Below, one piece after another: positions 34,134 to 45,429 of a stretch of 64,000 bases of DNA. Each line of letters begins with the position of its first letter. Position 1 is the stretch's first letter. This DNA comes from Isoetes taiwanensis (Eukaryota; Streptophyta; Lycopodiopsida; Isoetales; Isoetaceae). The notes beneath the pieces were generated by a model. It saw only the letters and a list, made by a program, of their open reading frames with translations, had not been told where the DNA came from and did no database searches. Location: assembly GCA_021234155.1 (NCBI GenBank), contig JAJEKV010000083.1:1453932-1517931 (forward strand). The letters are read 5' to 3'. The position numbers and the translations under genes were made by a program.

Positions 34134-34270
34134 AGGCCAATTGATCTCCGTGGATGCTAAAAACCTATTCTATTCTATTCTATTCTATTCTATTCTATTC
34201 TATTCTATTCTATTCTATTCTATTCTATTCTATTCTATTCTATTCTATTCTATTCTATTCTATTCTATTC
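34134..34270 (+). repeat. LINE-X terminal hairpin, A-tract and (TATTC)21 tail, copy A
   Basis: AGGCC-AATT-GATCT (34134-34147) is the damaged terminal hairpin, followed by CCGTGGATGC, five A residues, and 21 perfect TATTC units (34166-34270). The tail replaces the poly(A) seen on L1 elements. Confidence 0.85.
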
Positions 34271-34850
34271 TGGAAGGAATAGTTTAGAATTTGCAGAAGC
34301 TTGTAGCTCCAAACACGTGTAAGAAAAGGAAAAAAAAAAAAAAAACACAGAAATAGCACGAAAACTAACATGTCGATCCGAGAGCTCTTCTCAACGACGA
34401 AAATATTAGAAACATATTTTCTTAAACAAAAAATCAAACAGCCTTATATATGTTGTGAAAACGAGTCTCCCCTAAAAACAAACCGAAATGAAAAGGACAA
34501 ATGCAAAGGTTAAGGACCTTATATAACTTGGCCATGTAAATGTAACTCAAAAAGATATCTACAAAGGTTGGACCACAAAAAAATAAATGAGGTAAAGTCC
34601 CCAACAATGAAAGGATAAGGGATAGTGGTTGAGAGAGAAAGAGCAAGAGCAGTGTGAGACAAAATCTAAAAACCTATGTATAATTTAAGTTAGGCAGAAG
34701 GGGCATATGAAAATTTAGATTGCATCCAGAAAAATATAAAGAAATCCACATATTTTGATCTGGAATTTTTTCGCCCTGTAAAAAATTCTCGATTTCAACA
34801 GGTAGGATGCCAGCGCTCCTAAGAACTTGGCACACACTGAGCAAGAGAGA
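34271..34850. other. Spacer between two tail-to-tail LINE-X copies
   Basis: AT-rich spacer of about 580 bases without a supported gene. Contains an A20-like run near 34332-34345. Bounded on both sides by the microsatellite tails of converging LINE-X copies. Confidence 0.6.
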
Positions 34851-34870
34851 GAATAGAATAGAATAGAATA
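34851..34870 (-). repeat. LINE-X copy B microsatellite tail
   Basis: Four GAATA units on the plus strand, i.e. TATTC on the element strand, directly beyond the A-tract at 34874-34878. Confidence 0.8.
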
Positions 34871-34904
34871 AAGTTTTTATCGTCCACAGAGACCAATTGG
34901 CAAG

Positions 34905-34985
34905 CATATTACTGTTCGGGTTAAAAAAATCCCCTCCCCTTGCCTCGAAGGGTTGTTTGGGGGAAAAACCGTGACAGGAATAGGT
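34905..34985 (-). ncRNA. ENE-like element, LINE-X copy B
   Basis: On the minus strand GG-TTTTT-CCCCC faces GGGGA-TTTTTTT-AA-CCC. The U tracts correspond to plus-strand A runs at 34964-34968 and 34923-34929. The GG/CC clamp below and a CCCC/GGGG stem above are kept, although the outer stem is partly eroded (CTGT/ACAG). The apical CCCTTCG motif is retained. Confidence 0.5.
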
Positions 34986-37258
34986 TTGTTGTCAAACTGT
35001 ACAAATATAAATACAAAAATATATATCATGGGGGAGATATATATGTATGTGCACGTATCAGGTAAGTGCCCGAGGACCGAGCTGATCTTGGCGATCCATG
35101 ATCTCTTGAAGGTATGATCCCAACCTTCGTACCGAGCTCGTGCTCAACATCTCATGCAGGGGCTGGCCAGGGCGGACCATCTCAACATAGCGTATCTGAA
35201 TGTCATCATATGTCGAATGATTCTGAAAGATGTGACATTCGTCTTCCACAGCTCCAACCTGGCAGCGTTGGCAAAGCCTCTCCTGACGCGGCTCCCCAAT
35301 CCATCTCCCCGTCTCAATCCGGAGATGATGTGCACCTGTGCGAATAGAGGCAATGGATCTGCGCTTTTTCATGGGTAGATGAGTGCGTAGGTAGCATTGA
35401 GGGCCCCGCCCCGACATGGGATTTATGTGGCATTGATAATGTGACGTCTTGACGTGTTCAAGGGTGCTAGCATCCCATAGCTTGTTGAAGGAGCATGTAT
35501 CAAGGTACTGTCTGAGACTATGGCGATCTGCCTCCGTTTGCATTCTGATGCACCTGTGCTCCTGCACATTCCATCTGGCCAGCCACTGAGCTCTCTTTTC
35601 CCACCAACAGGCTTTTAGGCCACAGTCTAAGTGAGGTTAGTTAGACGAGTATCATCCATGCTGACCACGTTCTGGAAGTAGACGATGTGTCTATCAAGGG
35701 CTCCCCTTTGAAGAGGAGAGAAACATGTGCCTTCACCCCCAAGGCCTGTGCCAAGAAAGCTTTCTGCACCTGCTCCAAGCCATCCCAAGTGGTGAGGGAA
35801 ATCACGGGGTCCCAGACCTCGACCCTATACAAAAACATAGGTTCTACTAGCACGTTGAATAGGTGCGATTGGTGGGCCCAATTATACAGCTCTGCCATGT
35901 GGCTATTGTTCTGCATTGCATCGAGTGCCTTCTAACCTGCTGCGGATCGCAGCCGGATGGAATTGTTCCAGTTCATGGCCGACAGGAACTCCACCTCCAA
36001 ATATTTGTAAGTGGACACCACTTCAACATGTTGGCCACGATAAGTGAGGATTGGGGCCCTTGGCTGGCGTGCGAACAATATGAGAACTACCTTGATCTTG
36101 GCTAAGTTGACGCGCATGTCAGTTACCTGGCAAAATATGTCCAGGGCATCGAGATGGCATTGCATGTCTGCCTGAATGTGTGCTAGGAGGTCCACATTAT
36201 CAGCGTAGATCAGTTACCTGGTGATCTAGTGTCGGAGTTGAGCCCCCCTCCATTATCAGCGAGTCATCTCTCCAGCTGATCACTCTACAGGCCAAATAGT
36301 GTGGGAGAGAGAGGGCATCCCTGGCCGACCCCGATACTGCTTTCGAATAGTTGGCCCGCTGGTTGCAGCCGGCCTGTGCATGTCTCATATAACCTATACA
36401 CTGCGTTCTGCAGTTCGACAGGGACGTCTAGCTGCTGCAATCTTATCCATAGCTTTTCCCGAGCCACAGTGTCAAAAGCCTTCGCGAAGTCTACGGCGCG
36501 CTTAATACGTGATCTTGCCAGCGCCTCGCCGTCCTCAATCAGAATCCACAACGTAAAGATATGATCTATGGTTGAGTGTCTCCGGCAAATCCCGCCGCGC
36601 ATGACCGCCTGGCTTATCACGCCCATCCTATCGACTATCGCCAAGGATCCCAAAGTGAGGAGCTTTGCAAACACCGAGCCGATCATGATGGTCTCAAATT
36701 GGCCGGGCAAAGGCGCTGCCTCCCACGCCTTTGTAGATTGGGACAACCCTGCTAGTGGCCCGTTGTGGGGGAAAACCTTCCCACAATGCCTTGTTGAACA
36801 TGTCGGTTAGTACCGGTCCCATGGATGGTCCTGCCCACTTGAGCAACTGCATACATGCTGTCAAGGTCTGGTGCTTTTCCATTGGCTATACGTTGCAGCC
36901 CCTGCGCTACCTCCTCCTTCTGTGGATTTCCAAAGATTGGTCCCCTCGCTTGGGTAATACGCCCGTGCACCCTCAGGGTCGTAGAGCTGCTGTAGGTATT
37001 GCCCCCACTAGTCTGGAGTGATGTTTCCTTTGGGCGGCACTGGCCTCATGAGCACTCTTCGCCATAAGGTCTTGGGATGATGTTCCAGGAGGAAGAACAT
37101 TTCCTATTGATGGGCCGCAATGTACCTGGCCTTTCTAGCCTTAAGCAAAGTGCGGTATTGCTTGACTGCCTCCGAACATAGAGCAGGATCTGTGACTTGG
37201 CGGAACCAGCGTTTGCGTTCTTCGCACTCGGCATCGAACCACTGGTTATGCGGAACCA

Positions 37259-38600
37259 TATGTTTTTAAAAGAAATTCTTTACCTGTAGATGAGAAAGGT
37301 TGCACCTAAGGGGACAAAATTAGCATTTCAATAAAGAACTACAAAAGAATAGCCAGGACTCAATTCACTACTCTGCAATAGCTAAATAGGAAAATACACC
37401 AAAAATAAAAAGCATTTTTAATAAGACAAATAAAACCAAGGCATACCTAATCCACCAAAGTATTTGAACAAAGCCATATGACTCTCTAAAATAAAATTTG
37501 CCATCTTTAAACTACTCTATCAAAGACAAAACTTGCAAACCAAGGCAGAAAAATCAATATGTTAGCACAATAACAGGAGGTTCTAGAGGGATTTAATATG
37601 GGTGCAATAAATCATCATTCCTGAGATCATCGACCCTACCCCTAAAACAATTTTTGTTTTATTTTTTTTTTAAGCACACCAGCCCAACCAAGCCTACAGC
37701 CTTCCTTGCAATTCTAGCCTATCCACGTGTCAATTCCATGTCATCAAAATCCAATGTGGCCACTTTTTCATATCAATGACTATGGAAATTAGATAAAGAC
37801 ACAAAAATGACGAAGATTGTATGTGCCGTTTGGATTTTTTTTTTTTTTTTTTTTTTTTTTGCTTTTCTTCTTTCCTTCGGCAATGGGGCTCTAGAGCTTC
37901 GGCGATGTTTTCCAGACTTTCCCTGGCATTTTTTTTTGTTTGCTTTTATTGGGAGCATTATAGTTACATGGGTTGTGGCCGTGCCTAGAAAAACGGCTAA
38001 TAATCATGGCTGAATGGGGAGGAATTTATAGGGTTTTTGAATTTGTCATCTTTGAGTTTGTCCTTCTCTTTATTCTTCACTTGTGAATTCCAGAAGGCAC
38101 GTCGATGCCCAAGCAGCGAAGATTCGAGATGAGAAAGGGCATTTGGAGAATTCAAAAAAGCATCTGTATTTTTTTTTTTTTTAAGATACAGAGTCTAGAT
38201 CCAATGCAGACGAATGCAATATGGATCACTTCTAATTTAATCTTTTGCCCATCCAAATCGTATTTGCAAGTTATGTTTCAAGAGCATCCTAGAAAGCTCA
38301 TAAAATATATAACCACTCTTATTAACTCGATTCTGTATGCATCATTCATGTCATGCTATGCACTAATGCATATAGCCACTATGGCATTGATATGAAGTCA
38401 TCTTAGATGTCTCATATCATGAAGAGCAAATTGCTTCCTTACAACGTGACTTATACTGTGATGTTAGGTTCTCTTGAGAAACAATGTCTATTAAGCTCTT
38501 AGAACAGATAATCCAAAGAAAGATTTTGTGGTGGCATAAGAAACCTGCAGTAGTATGGAACCTAAGATCTTTATCAATATTAAAGGAAATATAGAAAATG
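37259..38600. other. No supported gene
   Basis: AT-rich, with homopolymer T runs at 37838-37860 and 38169-38181. Short frames through the T run are artefacts. Confidence 0.5.
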
Positions 38601-38639
38601 CCACCATAACCTTCAAATGGAAGTATGATCCAATGCAGA

Positions 38640-40121
38640 TAGAAGCTGTAAACCTGGAAAGCCTCCGAACATTAATGCACTAGAAGAAGCAAATGAAGGA
38701 CAGGCTTTTGTTGCTACAGTTGCAGAAATTTTGCCTGAAAGCCTAACAGAAGGCTTAAGAAGTGAAAGCTGGAAATACAGGGGTTTTGTATACATGGACT
38801 ATCTAATGTGGAGAGAGGCAATGAGGAAAATGCATTAGAAACTAGTGGACTGTTGAGTTTTACGGTGGAAGGAGAGAAGAAACTCGTACATAGTGAAGAA
38901 TGCTATTCAAGAAGCATCTGAAGTAGTCCACCATATTTAGTATAAAAAATGTGGACCAACCTCCCATTGAGGAGCAAGTGAGAACATCAGACTTGGTTGT
39001 GCATAACACTGCAGAAGTAAAGCCATTGACATTGACATGCATTTCTAGAAACATTGCAGGTAAATCACTAGGTAGATCTAAGAATTGGGTATCAGAAGAT
39101 TCCCTAAGTTTCCATGGGATATAAGCACATTTCTATATTGAGATTAATAATTAACGTCTGTGCTTTAGTTTTTAATTTGAATTCATGTTTGTTAAGATAC
39201 TTTCAATACTATATTATGCAGGGAATAGAGGGCTTCTGAATGTATGTAAGGTACTTTTTTATCGTGCAGTTTGATTATTAAAGTTGCCAGTCCATCCATC
39301 CTACAGATATTATGTATGTCATCTAATTTATGATGCATTTAACGAATCAGGCACGTAGTGTTTCATCTCAGGAGAAAACTAGTGTACAATGCTGAACGAT
39401 GAGATAAGTTTACCATTTCAAACTAGATCAAGGGCCAACAACATTTAAAAAACATAAACACTCTTGCTTACAGCTCATGCAGATGTGGTATCATATGATT
39501 TGCTTCATTCTGGCATAATTCAAGGTGCATTGCATTTCAAGTCACTCTTCATGATTTATTCTATGTTTTGTGCAAAATTTTTTGTGCAACAATGGCAAGT
39601 ATTTATTGAACCTAAATTTCATTTCTTAAGGCTGTCATAAATTTTTGCAGGATATTGTAGATGTTTTAGCACAACATAAATCAAGGTTATCATTACAAGT
39701 TCCATCAAAGCATTTATGAAGGCAAGCTACTGCAAAGATACTTGCACCAAGAAACTTATCAAGCATCAAGTACGTGCACTAAGAAAAGAATTTTATTCTC
39801 AATCATGCGATGTAAGAGTTACACGGTGAAGACTTTAGTGCCTAGAAGTCATCATCTAGCAAAATCAGTATGGAGAGTTGATCGCTTTAAGAGCAATTTG
39901 ATAGGTGGTTTGGCTCTAGAATATTTCATAACTTAGAATTGGAGGATAATGTAGGCGACTTATGTGGAAATATGCCTACAGATTGCAAATGGATGCAAGG
40001 CATCAGAGGCATTAATCCATTAAAGAATAAACTGGCTTCTACAGCAAAGGCGTTGCCAAGGAGATCTTATACAACAAATCCTGAGGTGTTCAACCCCCTT
40101 CCTCGAAATCTAATTTTGTAG
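38640..40121 (+). pseudogene. Coding-like exon remnants, unrecognised gene
   Basis: Three plus-strand blocks look like protein. Block 38650-38838 contains NALEEANEGQAFVATVAEIL then LRSESWKYRGFVYMDYLMW. Block 38830-38890 contains a shifted GLLSFTVEGEKKLVHSEE. Block 39939-40121 contains DCKWMQGIRGINPLKNKLAS then TAKALPRRSYTTNPEVFNPL, ending in a stop. The blocks lie in one direction and have coding composition, with AT-rich intron-like sequence between. I cannot name the family. Frameshifts at the first junction suggest a decayed or retro-fragmented gene. Confidence 0.3.
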
Positions 40122-40496
40122 CTTGACAATGTACTAGGACAAAACGAAAATAGGTATTTTTGGTATTTTTGTACTTATCTTATGGCCACACCCATGATGA
40201 TACTAATGCTTTATTTGAAAATTTCTCAATCTTGTTGAGTCCATCAAATGCTTTGACGCTTACTTTACTTGTTCAGCAAGTGCAATGCAAAATCTTCAAT
40301 TCCATATTTTATTGATGAAGTTCCTAATTGAAAGAGTTTCATGAAAGGATTCATCCCAGATAAGGGACAATGCCTGGTTTCATACTGAATCGTTGCTCTT
40401 TAAATTTAAGATGGTACGATATTGGCCTATTATGCAATAGAAAATACACATAAAGAGTGGCTGGGCTTATACCCCGTCTCTTGTATTGGATCCCAT

Positions 40497-40565
40497 AACC
40501 CGATTGGGTTTTCGGGGACGTTAAAATTTTTATCTTATCTTATTCTATTCTATTCTATTCTATTT
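40497..40565 (+). mobile_element. Minimal LINE-X-type 3' end: hairpin, A-tract, (TTATC/TATTC)n
   Basis: AACCC-GATT-GGGTT (40497-40510) is a perfect 5-bp hairpin in the same position and with the same GATT loop as the LINE-X terminal hairpin. It is preceded by GGATCCCATA and followed by GGGGACGTTAAAA and TTATC/TATTC repeats. The ENE and coding sequence are absent. Confidence 0.6.
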
Positions 40566-40978
40566 ATTTACATGTATATAACCTTTGATTAGATGTTGCC
40601 AATGTGGCATTAAAAGCGCTATCTATCTATCTAGCTACCTACCTACCTATCAACCATTTGGAATTTGAATCTTAATTTAAACAACTTTTGGATTCTTCGT
40701 TTTCTTGCAAACAAAAATAGCTGACATTGTCCCCCTTCGCGCCAATTTCACTTCATGAGATTCAATAATCCATAGATCTTTTTTTTTTTTTTTTTTCTTT
40801 TTTTCTCTCTCTTTTCGAGGCGAAGGGGCTTGGAAAGGGGTTAATTCCAAGAAATTTATATACGAATACCCCAGCAAGTGATTGAATGAACAAAATCTAA
40901 ACTACAAGGGAAGAAATATGGCAAGATCTCTTGCCAAATCTTTTATCCAGTGCTGCCTTATCCTACTAAAACATAAAT

Positions 40979-41093
40979 GTCTTAATGCATGCACGCATAT
41001 CTACAATTTTATTAATAACTGTCTCAATGCATGCAAGCATATCTACAATTTTATTAATAAATGCCTTAATTGCATGCAAGCATATCTACAATA
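40979..41093. repeat. Three-copy tandem repeat, about 45-bp unit
   Basis: Units share CTNAATGCATGCAAGCATATC then TACAATTTTATTAATAA. The third is slightly truncated. Poly(T) and GA-rich sequence at 40780-40820 precedes it. Confidence 0.75.
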
Positions 41094-41099
41094 CATAAT

Positions 41100-42027
41100 A
41101 AAATGGAGCATTCAACAAAAAGAGCCATAGACATATATGCCATCACCTAATGTAAATTGACAAACTTTTATGTCTGTCTTGTACATATGGCCTCACCCCA
41201 ATGAACTGACAGATTAAAATGCCATATTTATTTGTCATACTGATATCCAAAACCACTATAATTGCTCCATGCTTGACTAAATGCAAATGGTCACTATGGA
41301 ATACATTTTGAATTATTATAAGAGTACCATGCAACACATCACTTTTAACACAAAACATAATCCTTGTCTCCTTAATATAAATTGTTAATCAGAGGACAAA
41401 TAAAACATACTCATCAGAAGATAATAGCCATTGTTAATAGGAGAAAAAGTATTGCAATATTTAGATTCAAGCCATGGGATTTTGCAGAATTACAAATTGA
41501 GAATCATCGTGCTAAAATTAATCATACTGGCCAGAAGAAATTACTGAAACAATCAAAATAGATTTCATCAGATATTCAACTGCAAGAATGGCACAGGAGT
41601 GCCATGCTAGTTGTGTCTAGGCATTTACGTGGCTGTTTGTTATCAAGTCAAACAGGGGATCCCCGTTTATTCCCTCCAAAAGGATATATGGGATCATCAA
41701 TGCAGAGCCATGAACTCTTTAACTGACAAATGGAGTTGAATTTACCCAAAATAAAATCTTTATATAGCAATATAAATTAAGACTCCTTTTACCTGGTCAC
41801 AAACAGGCCTGAGTAATCGAGCTAACTGCATTCATTTTGCAGGTATAGTTATAAGAAGCAAAGAATCAAAATAACAATTGTCCATCTACATGGTATTATC
41901 TCATGCTCGCTAGAACACATCTTTGACTTATATACAGCAGAAGCAATGCAGACATAAAAGAAGGTATTGACATTAGTATAAGTCATAACCACAAAGCTCT
42001 GAGGTAGGTTATGGAATTGACCACATC
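41100..42027. other. 3' flank of the E2 gene, no other feature
   Basis: AT-rich, no supported open frame. No obvious poly(A) signature on the minus strand was seen just downstream of the E2 stop codon. Confidence 0.5.
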
Positions 42028-42711
42028 CTAACTTGTTTCTTCTGATAAATCTACAGGCACACGACTCGTTTTCCTCTTCTTCTTGGATGCAGTTACTTTA
42101 CCCTCTTCTATAACACGAGCCTCAGCCGAATCTTCAGCAATAAGGTCATGACTTCTTGAAACCTTCTTATGTATCAAAGGGGAGCCCTTTGAAACTTCAA
42201 CTATAGCATGGCCATGAGAAACTGTTGCAGTTTCAGCAGGAGAATAAGAGGGCGATTCTTCATGATTTTCCACACATATCCGACTTCGCACAAATGAATC
42301 ATATTTTGACCTGTTATTCTTATACATTTCAGCAAGTTCAGGATCCAAAGGACTATCCAGGTTGGGATCTTTAAGAAGGCTACAAACTTCTTTCAACATC
42401 ATCCTTACAGTATACATAGGACTCCATTTCTCACTAAACAGAGGACCAAGACACATTTGTCCAGTACTGTTATCAATATTTGGATGGGGGATCTTACTTC
42501 TGAACACTAATTTTGGGGGCTTGAAAGGGTATTGAGAAGGAAATGCTAAGCTGACCTTGATAATCGACCAGGCATAGGCGCTGAGAGGGGGACCTTTGAT
42601 TTCTAAGTTCCAGTTGAACAAATCATCATCGACGAAGGTGGGGATGCTAGCAAGCTCCTCCGGTGGCAAATCGGTTAACTCCTTAAGCTCTTTCGCAAGT
42701 CTGGCGGCCAT
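42028..42711 (-). CDS. E2 ubiquitin-conjugating enzyme with C-terminal extension
   Basis: The 227-residue protein (start ATG at 42711, good GCTATGG context; stop TAG at 42028) carries a complete UBC fold in residues 1-145. An amphipathic first helix (MAARLAKELKEL) is followed by the FPSQYPFKPPK strand-turn (57-67), the HPN motif (76-78), active-site Cys87 (codon 42451-42453), W96-S-P98 and a typical C-terminal helix region around SLLKDPN. E2s accept ubiquitin from E1 as a thioester on this cysteine and pass it to substrates with an E3. HPN-to-Cys spacing is eight residues, one more than the seven of many UBE2D-type enzymes, and the usual GxxYxGG loop is replaced by SAYAWS. The extension (about 145-227) is Ser/Glu-rich and ends with a basic KKKRK (210-214), a possible nuclear signal. 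By eye it mixes UBE2D- and UBE2L3-like traits; NEDD8 or other modifier use cannot be excluded. There is no intron, so it may be a retrocopy. Open for its whole length. Confidence 0.85.
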   Translation of the reverse strand: MAARLAKELKELTDLPPEELASIPTFVDDDLFNWNLEIKGPPLSAYAWSIIKVSLAFPSQYPFKPPKLVFRSKIPHPNIDNSTGQMCLGPLFSEKWSPMYTVRMMLKEVCSLLKDPNLDSPLDPELAEMYKNNRSKYDSFVRSRICVENHEESPSYSPAETATVSHGHAIVEVSKGSPLIHKKVSRSHDLIAEDSAEARVIEEGKVTASKKKRKTSRVPVDLSEETS

Positions 42712-44249
42712 AGCTGCCGAGCGCCTCCAGTCGAGTTGTTTATGCGTCTGTGGCAATAGATGGGCGGCTATAGGACAACTTTGTTTTTACCCTTTACCAC
42801 TTGTCTTTCACCTTAACGACGTGTAAAGGCAACTTGCACCACAGTTTTCCCAAATGCAATTTGCTGCCATATAGTTTGCCCAATTTGTTTGGTATTGAGG
42901 AAGGGTATTCTGAAAGTGGTTAGGACTAAGAATTCCGTGTGGTATTGTATGAAAAAGGGTATATTTAGCCAATTTTGAGGAGCTTAATTGGCTTAAGGAA
43001 TAAACCTCTTATTTTGGCTAGGTGTCGACCATAGATGTCCGAAATTGGGTTGTGCATAGGTTCCAAAATGGAAACCATGTGACTGGATAAGGGCAGACAT
43101 CTGCGCTTTCATGCCAGAAGGGTCGGGCATGCTGGAACTGGGCATGCTTGGGCATCAAGAGCCATAGCCGAGCTTCAAGGGATTGTTCTTCTCTCGCTAT
43201 AGTTTTTTTCTGCAGATCTTCTGCACTCAGAGGATGAAAGCTGTTGTGGGTTTGCTGAACCGGCATGTGAGGCCACTTTAGGTTTGAGTTTTTGTCACCC
43301 ATATGATTCGGGCGAGGATCAAGGGCTCTATTGAGGCCACTGGGGCCTGGGTTCCATAATCTAGTCCAAAAATGATCCTTTGGCACAGGATTTTGCTCCT
43401 TTTTCTACATAGAATAGTGTATTCTAGGGCCTGAGGAACCTGGACCATGGCCTCCTGAACGATGGAATTGGTGGCCAAAAATTTGATCGATTCTTATTTT
43501 CGAGGCAGATGAGTATTGCGATGCATATCTTTTAATATAAGTTCTGGGGTTCTTTGGTAATGTGATCTGTGGCCCTTTTTCGTGCCATATCCAGAGTTAT
43601 AACTTCGGATTTTATCCCATCTAGACTAAACCGGGTTAGCAGACAACTGCTTGCATTCATGATCGAATAGATCCTGGATACGGAGCTATAGATCTTCAAG
43701 AAGAAGCGTCTTCTTTGGATAGTGGATATTCTGGGACAGTCTAAAGGTTTTTTTTAATCTTAGGTGCACCATTGGAACTTTCTGTGAGGTTCACGTACAG
43801 GGCCCTTGATCTGAGAATATTTCCTAAATCAACAGTCCACAAAACAAGATAAAAACATCCCATTATATGGCGCTGTCATGAAGGGGATGGTAGCAAGAGG
43901 AGGGCGCCATGAATGGGAGTTTCTGTGTGTTCTGAGGATGCTGCAGCCCATGTGAATATTGTTTTGTGTTTGAGTCTTTGAATCTATGTGTTTGTGATTT
44001 TGTGATATGAAGCTATGGTTCTGACATATGTAAATATATTGTGAGTAAAAAAATTTCGAGCATAGAGTTGTTTTGCGGATGTTTAAGTTTTTGGTTTAAA
44101 TATGTAGCATAATAACAGGGGGTTTTCTTTGTGTTTTTGTACTCTTTTCACTAAGGTTTTCCTATGATTTCGTGATGTATTCAAATGGATGTACTAATGC
44201 GTACATCTAGAGTGCACCATTTCTGAGCCATTGATTTTAACCTTTTTTT
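42712..44249. other. E2 upstream region and AT-rich spacer
   Basis: No supported gene. The reading frame of the E2 extends 15 codons upstream of the ATG without another ATG. A minus-strand 122-codon frame at 43018-43386 has no recognised motif. Confidence 0.45.
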
Positions 44250-44790
44250 TTCAATGGTCAACAACCAATGGCTCACAACAAAAGCCCTTTTTTTTGTGCG
44301 TGTGGTGCATAATGGTCAACAACCAATGGCTCACAACAAAAGCCCTCTTTTTGTGTGTGTGGTGCATAACGGGCACATGAAGGGCTTGAAGGGCGCATGA
44401 AGGGCTTGAAGGGCGCATGTAGTGCGGGTTTCCGTGACAACACATTTCTTATCATAACTTTGATCCGAGCTCTTTTTGGATGATTTTTTATTATGTTGGA
44501 AAGCTCTCTCCGAGATCTTTTGATAGTGTATGATATAGATATGTTTGGTTAAGTTATCTATGCTAAAACAGCAATTTTTGGCCGGGTTGGGGACATGAAG
44601 GGCTTGAAGGGCGCATGTAGTGCGGTTTCCGTAGGCAACACATTTCTTATCATAACTTTTTGATCCGAGCTCTGTTTTGAGATGATTTTATTGCGTTGGA
44701 AAGCTCTCTCCGAGATCTCGTTTGATAGTATATGATATGGATATGTTTGGTTAAGTTATCTATGCCAAAATAGCAATTTTTGGCCGGTCT
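44250..44790. repeat. Nested tandem duplications (about 70 bp and about 200 bp)
   Basis: AATGGTCAACAACCAATGGC and its right context occur twice at 44253-44370. GAAGGGCTTGAAGGGCGCAT repeats nearby. A larger about 197-bp unit (44395-44590) is repeated at 44592-44787 with a few changes. It includes ATCATAACTTTTTGATCCG and GGAAAGCTCTCTCCGAGATC. Confidence 0.8.
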
Positions 44791-45211
44791 GCAGTAGGCT
44801 TTCATATCCTACCAAATTTATTAATCTGAGTTAGCTTATTGGATATTGTTTTATGGCTCATTCAATGAAGCTTGCAAAAAAATTACCATGCATTTTTTAG
44901 ATTTTGAGGCGCTTATTAAGCAAATTCCAAGGCTTCTTGTGCTAACAAGCGAGAAAAGGTTCCCACTTTGATTTCTCACCACAAGAATCCATGGAGGCCA
45001 AAGGCTGCTGTTAAATTCCAGTTGAAAAATGTTTGTGTATGGGTGTTGCAAACTTTATGACTTTCAGAATAATGGGATCAATCTGCTCTATCTTTATGGT
45101 AAGTTTTACTTATGTTCTATTTGTTTTATTGTGATGAAATTCAAAAGTTACAGGTGATGAAAGCCTCAAATGAATTCTAGTTTTTTTTTCTGGTTTGAAT
45201 TCTAAAATTTT

Positions 45212-45258
45212 TGTCACACCCGGGGGGGGGGTGACGTCCCTAAGGCCCCGAAGGGGCC
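45212..45258. repeat. G-run hairpin pair
   Basis: GTCAC-ACC-G10-GTGAC forms one stem and GGCCCC-GAA-GGGGCC a second, 7 bases later. The first resembles the CACACGGGGGGTGACGT ends of the element at 45430-45704, so it may be a decayed relative or partner terminus. Confidence 0.5.
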
Positions 45259-45429
45259 AAAAAAAAATTTTTGCAACACAAACCATTAATATCCAACATA
45301 TAAAAATTAAATCCCCCAACACATAACAACTATTGACATTAACAACCAACACATAACTACCATTGACATTAATTAACACAACCATTGGGTCCAACACATT
45401 TAAATTAAAATCCCCCTTAAACCCCCTTT

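Larger units (their letters stand above)
29169..34270 (+). mobile_element. LINE-X copy A: near full-length non-LTR retrotransposon, inactive
   Basis: The copy reads in order an ORF1-like coiled-coil part (29169-29570), an AP-type endonuclease (about 30770-31520), reverse transcriptase (about 32390-33000), a C-terminal extension with a CCHC-like motif (about 33680-33900), a structured 3' UTR, a hairpin and a (TATTC)21 tail. Every domain is broken by stops and frameshifts, so the copy is dead. The body is clearly more GC-rich than the flanks. Other copies (34851-37258, 53640-53930, 55440-56190 and 59755-62131) are 5' truncated, as expected for target-primed reverse transcription. The clade is not assigned. 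The 5' boundary is uncertain and may reach the CT repeat. Confidence 0.8.
34851..37258 (-). mobile_element. LINE-X copy B, minus strand, 5' truncated
   Basis: Read from 37258 downward: WFDAECEERKRWF, a linker with WKST..., HSTIDHIFTLWILIEDGEAL, FAKAFDTVAREKLW, GVGQGCPLSPTLFGL and a damaged YADD region near 36200. These are followed by the FLxPMFLYRVEVW-like thumb block (35916-35700), the CCHC-type C-terminus (35567-35058), an ENE-like element and a (TATTC)4 tail ending at 34851. Frame changes and a short deletion around 36230 inactivate it. No endonuclease remains, so truncation lies upstream of the reverse transcriptase. Confidence 0.8.

Noticed and set aside
42712-42756. Extending the E2 start 15 codons upstream
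   Set aside because: The upstream first codon is TTG, not ATG. The ATG at 42711 has a good initiation context and matches the usual E2 N-terminus.
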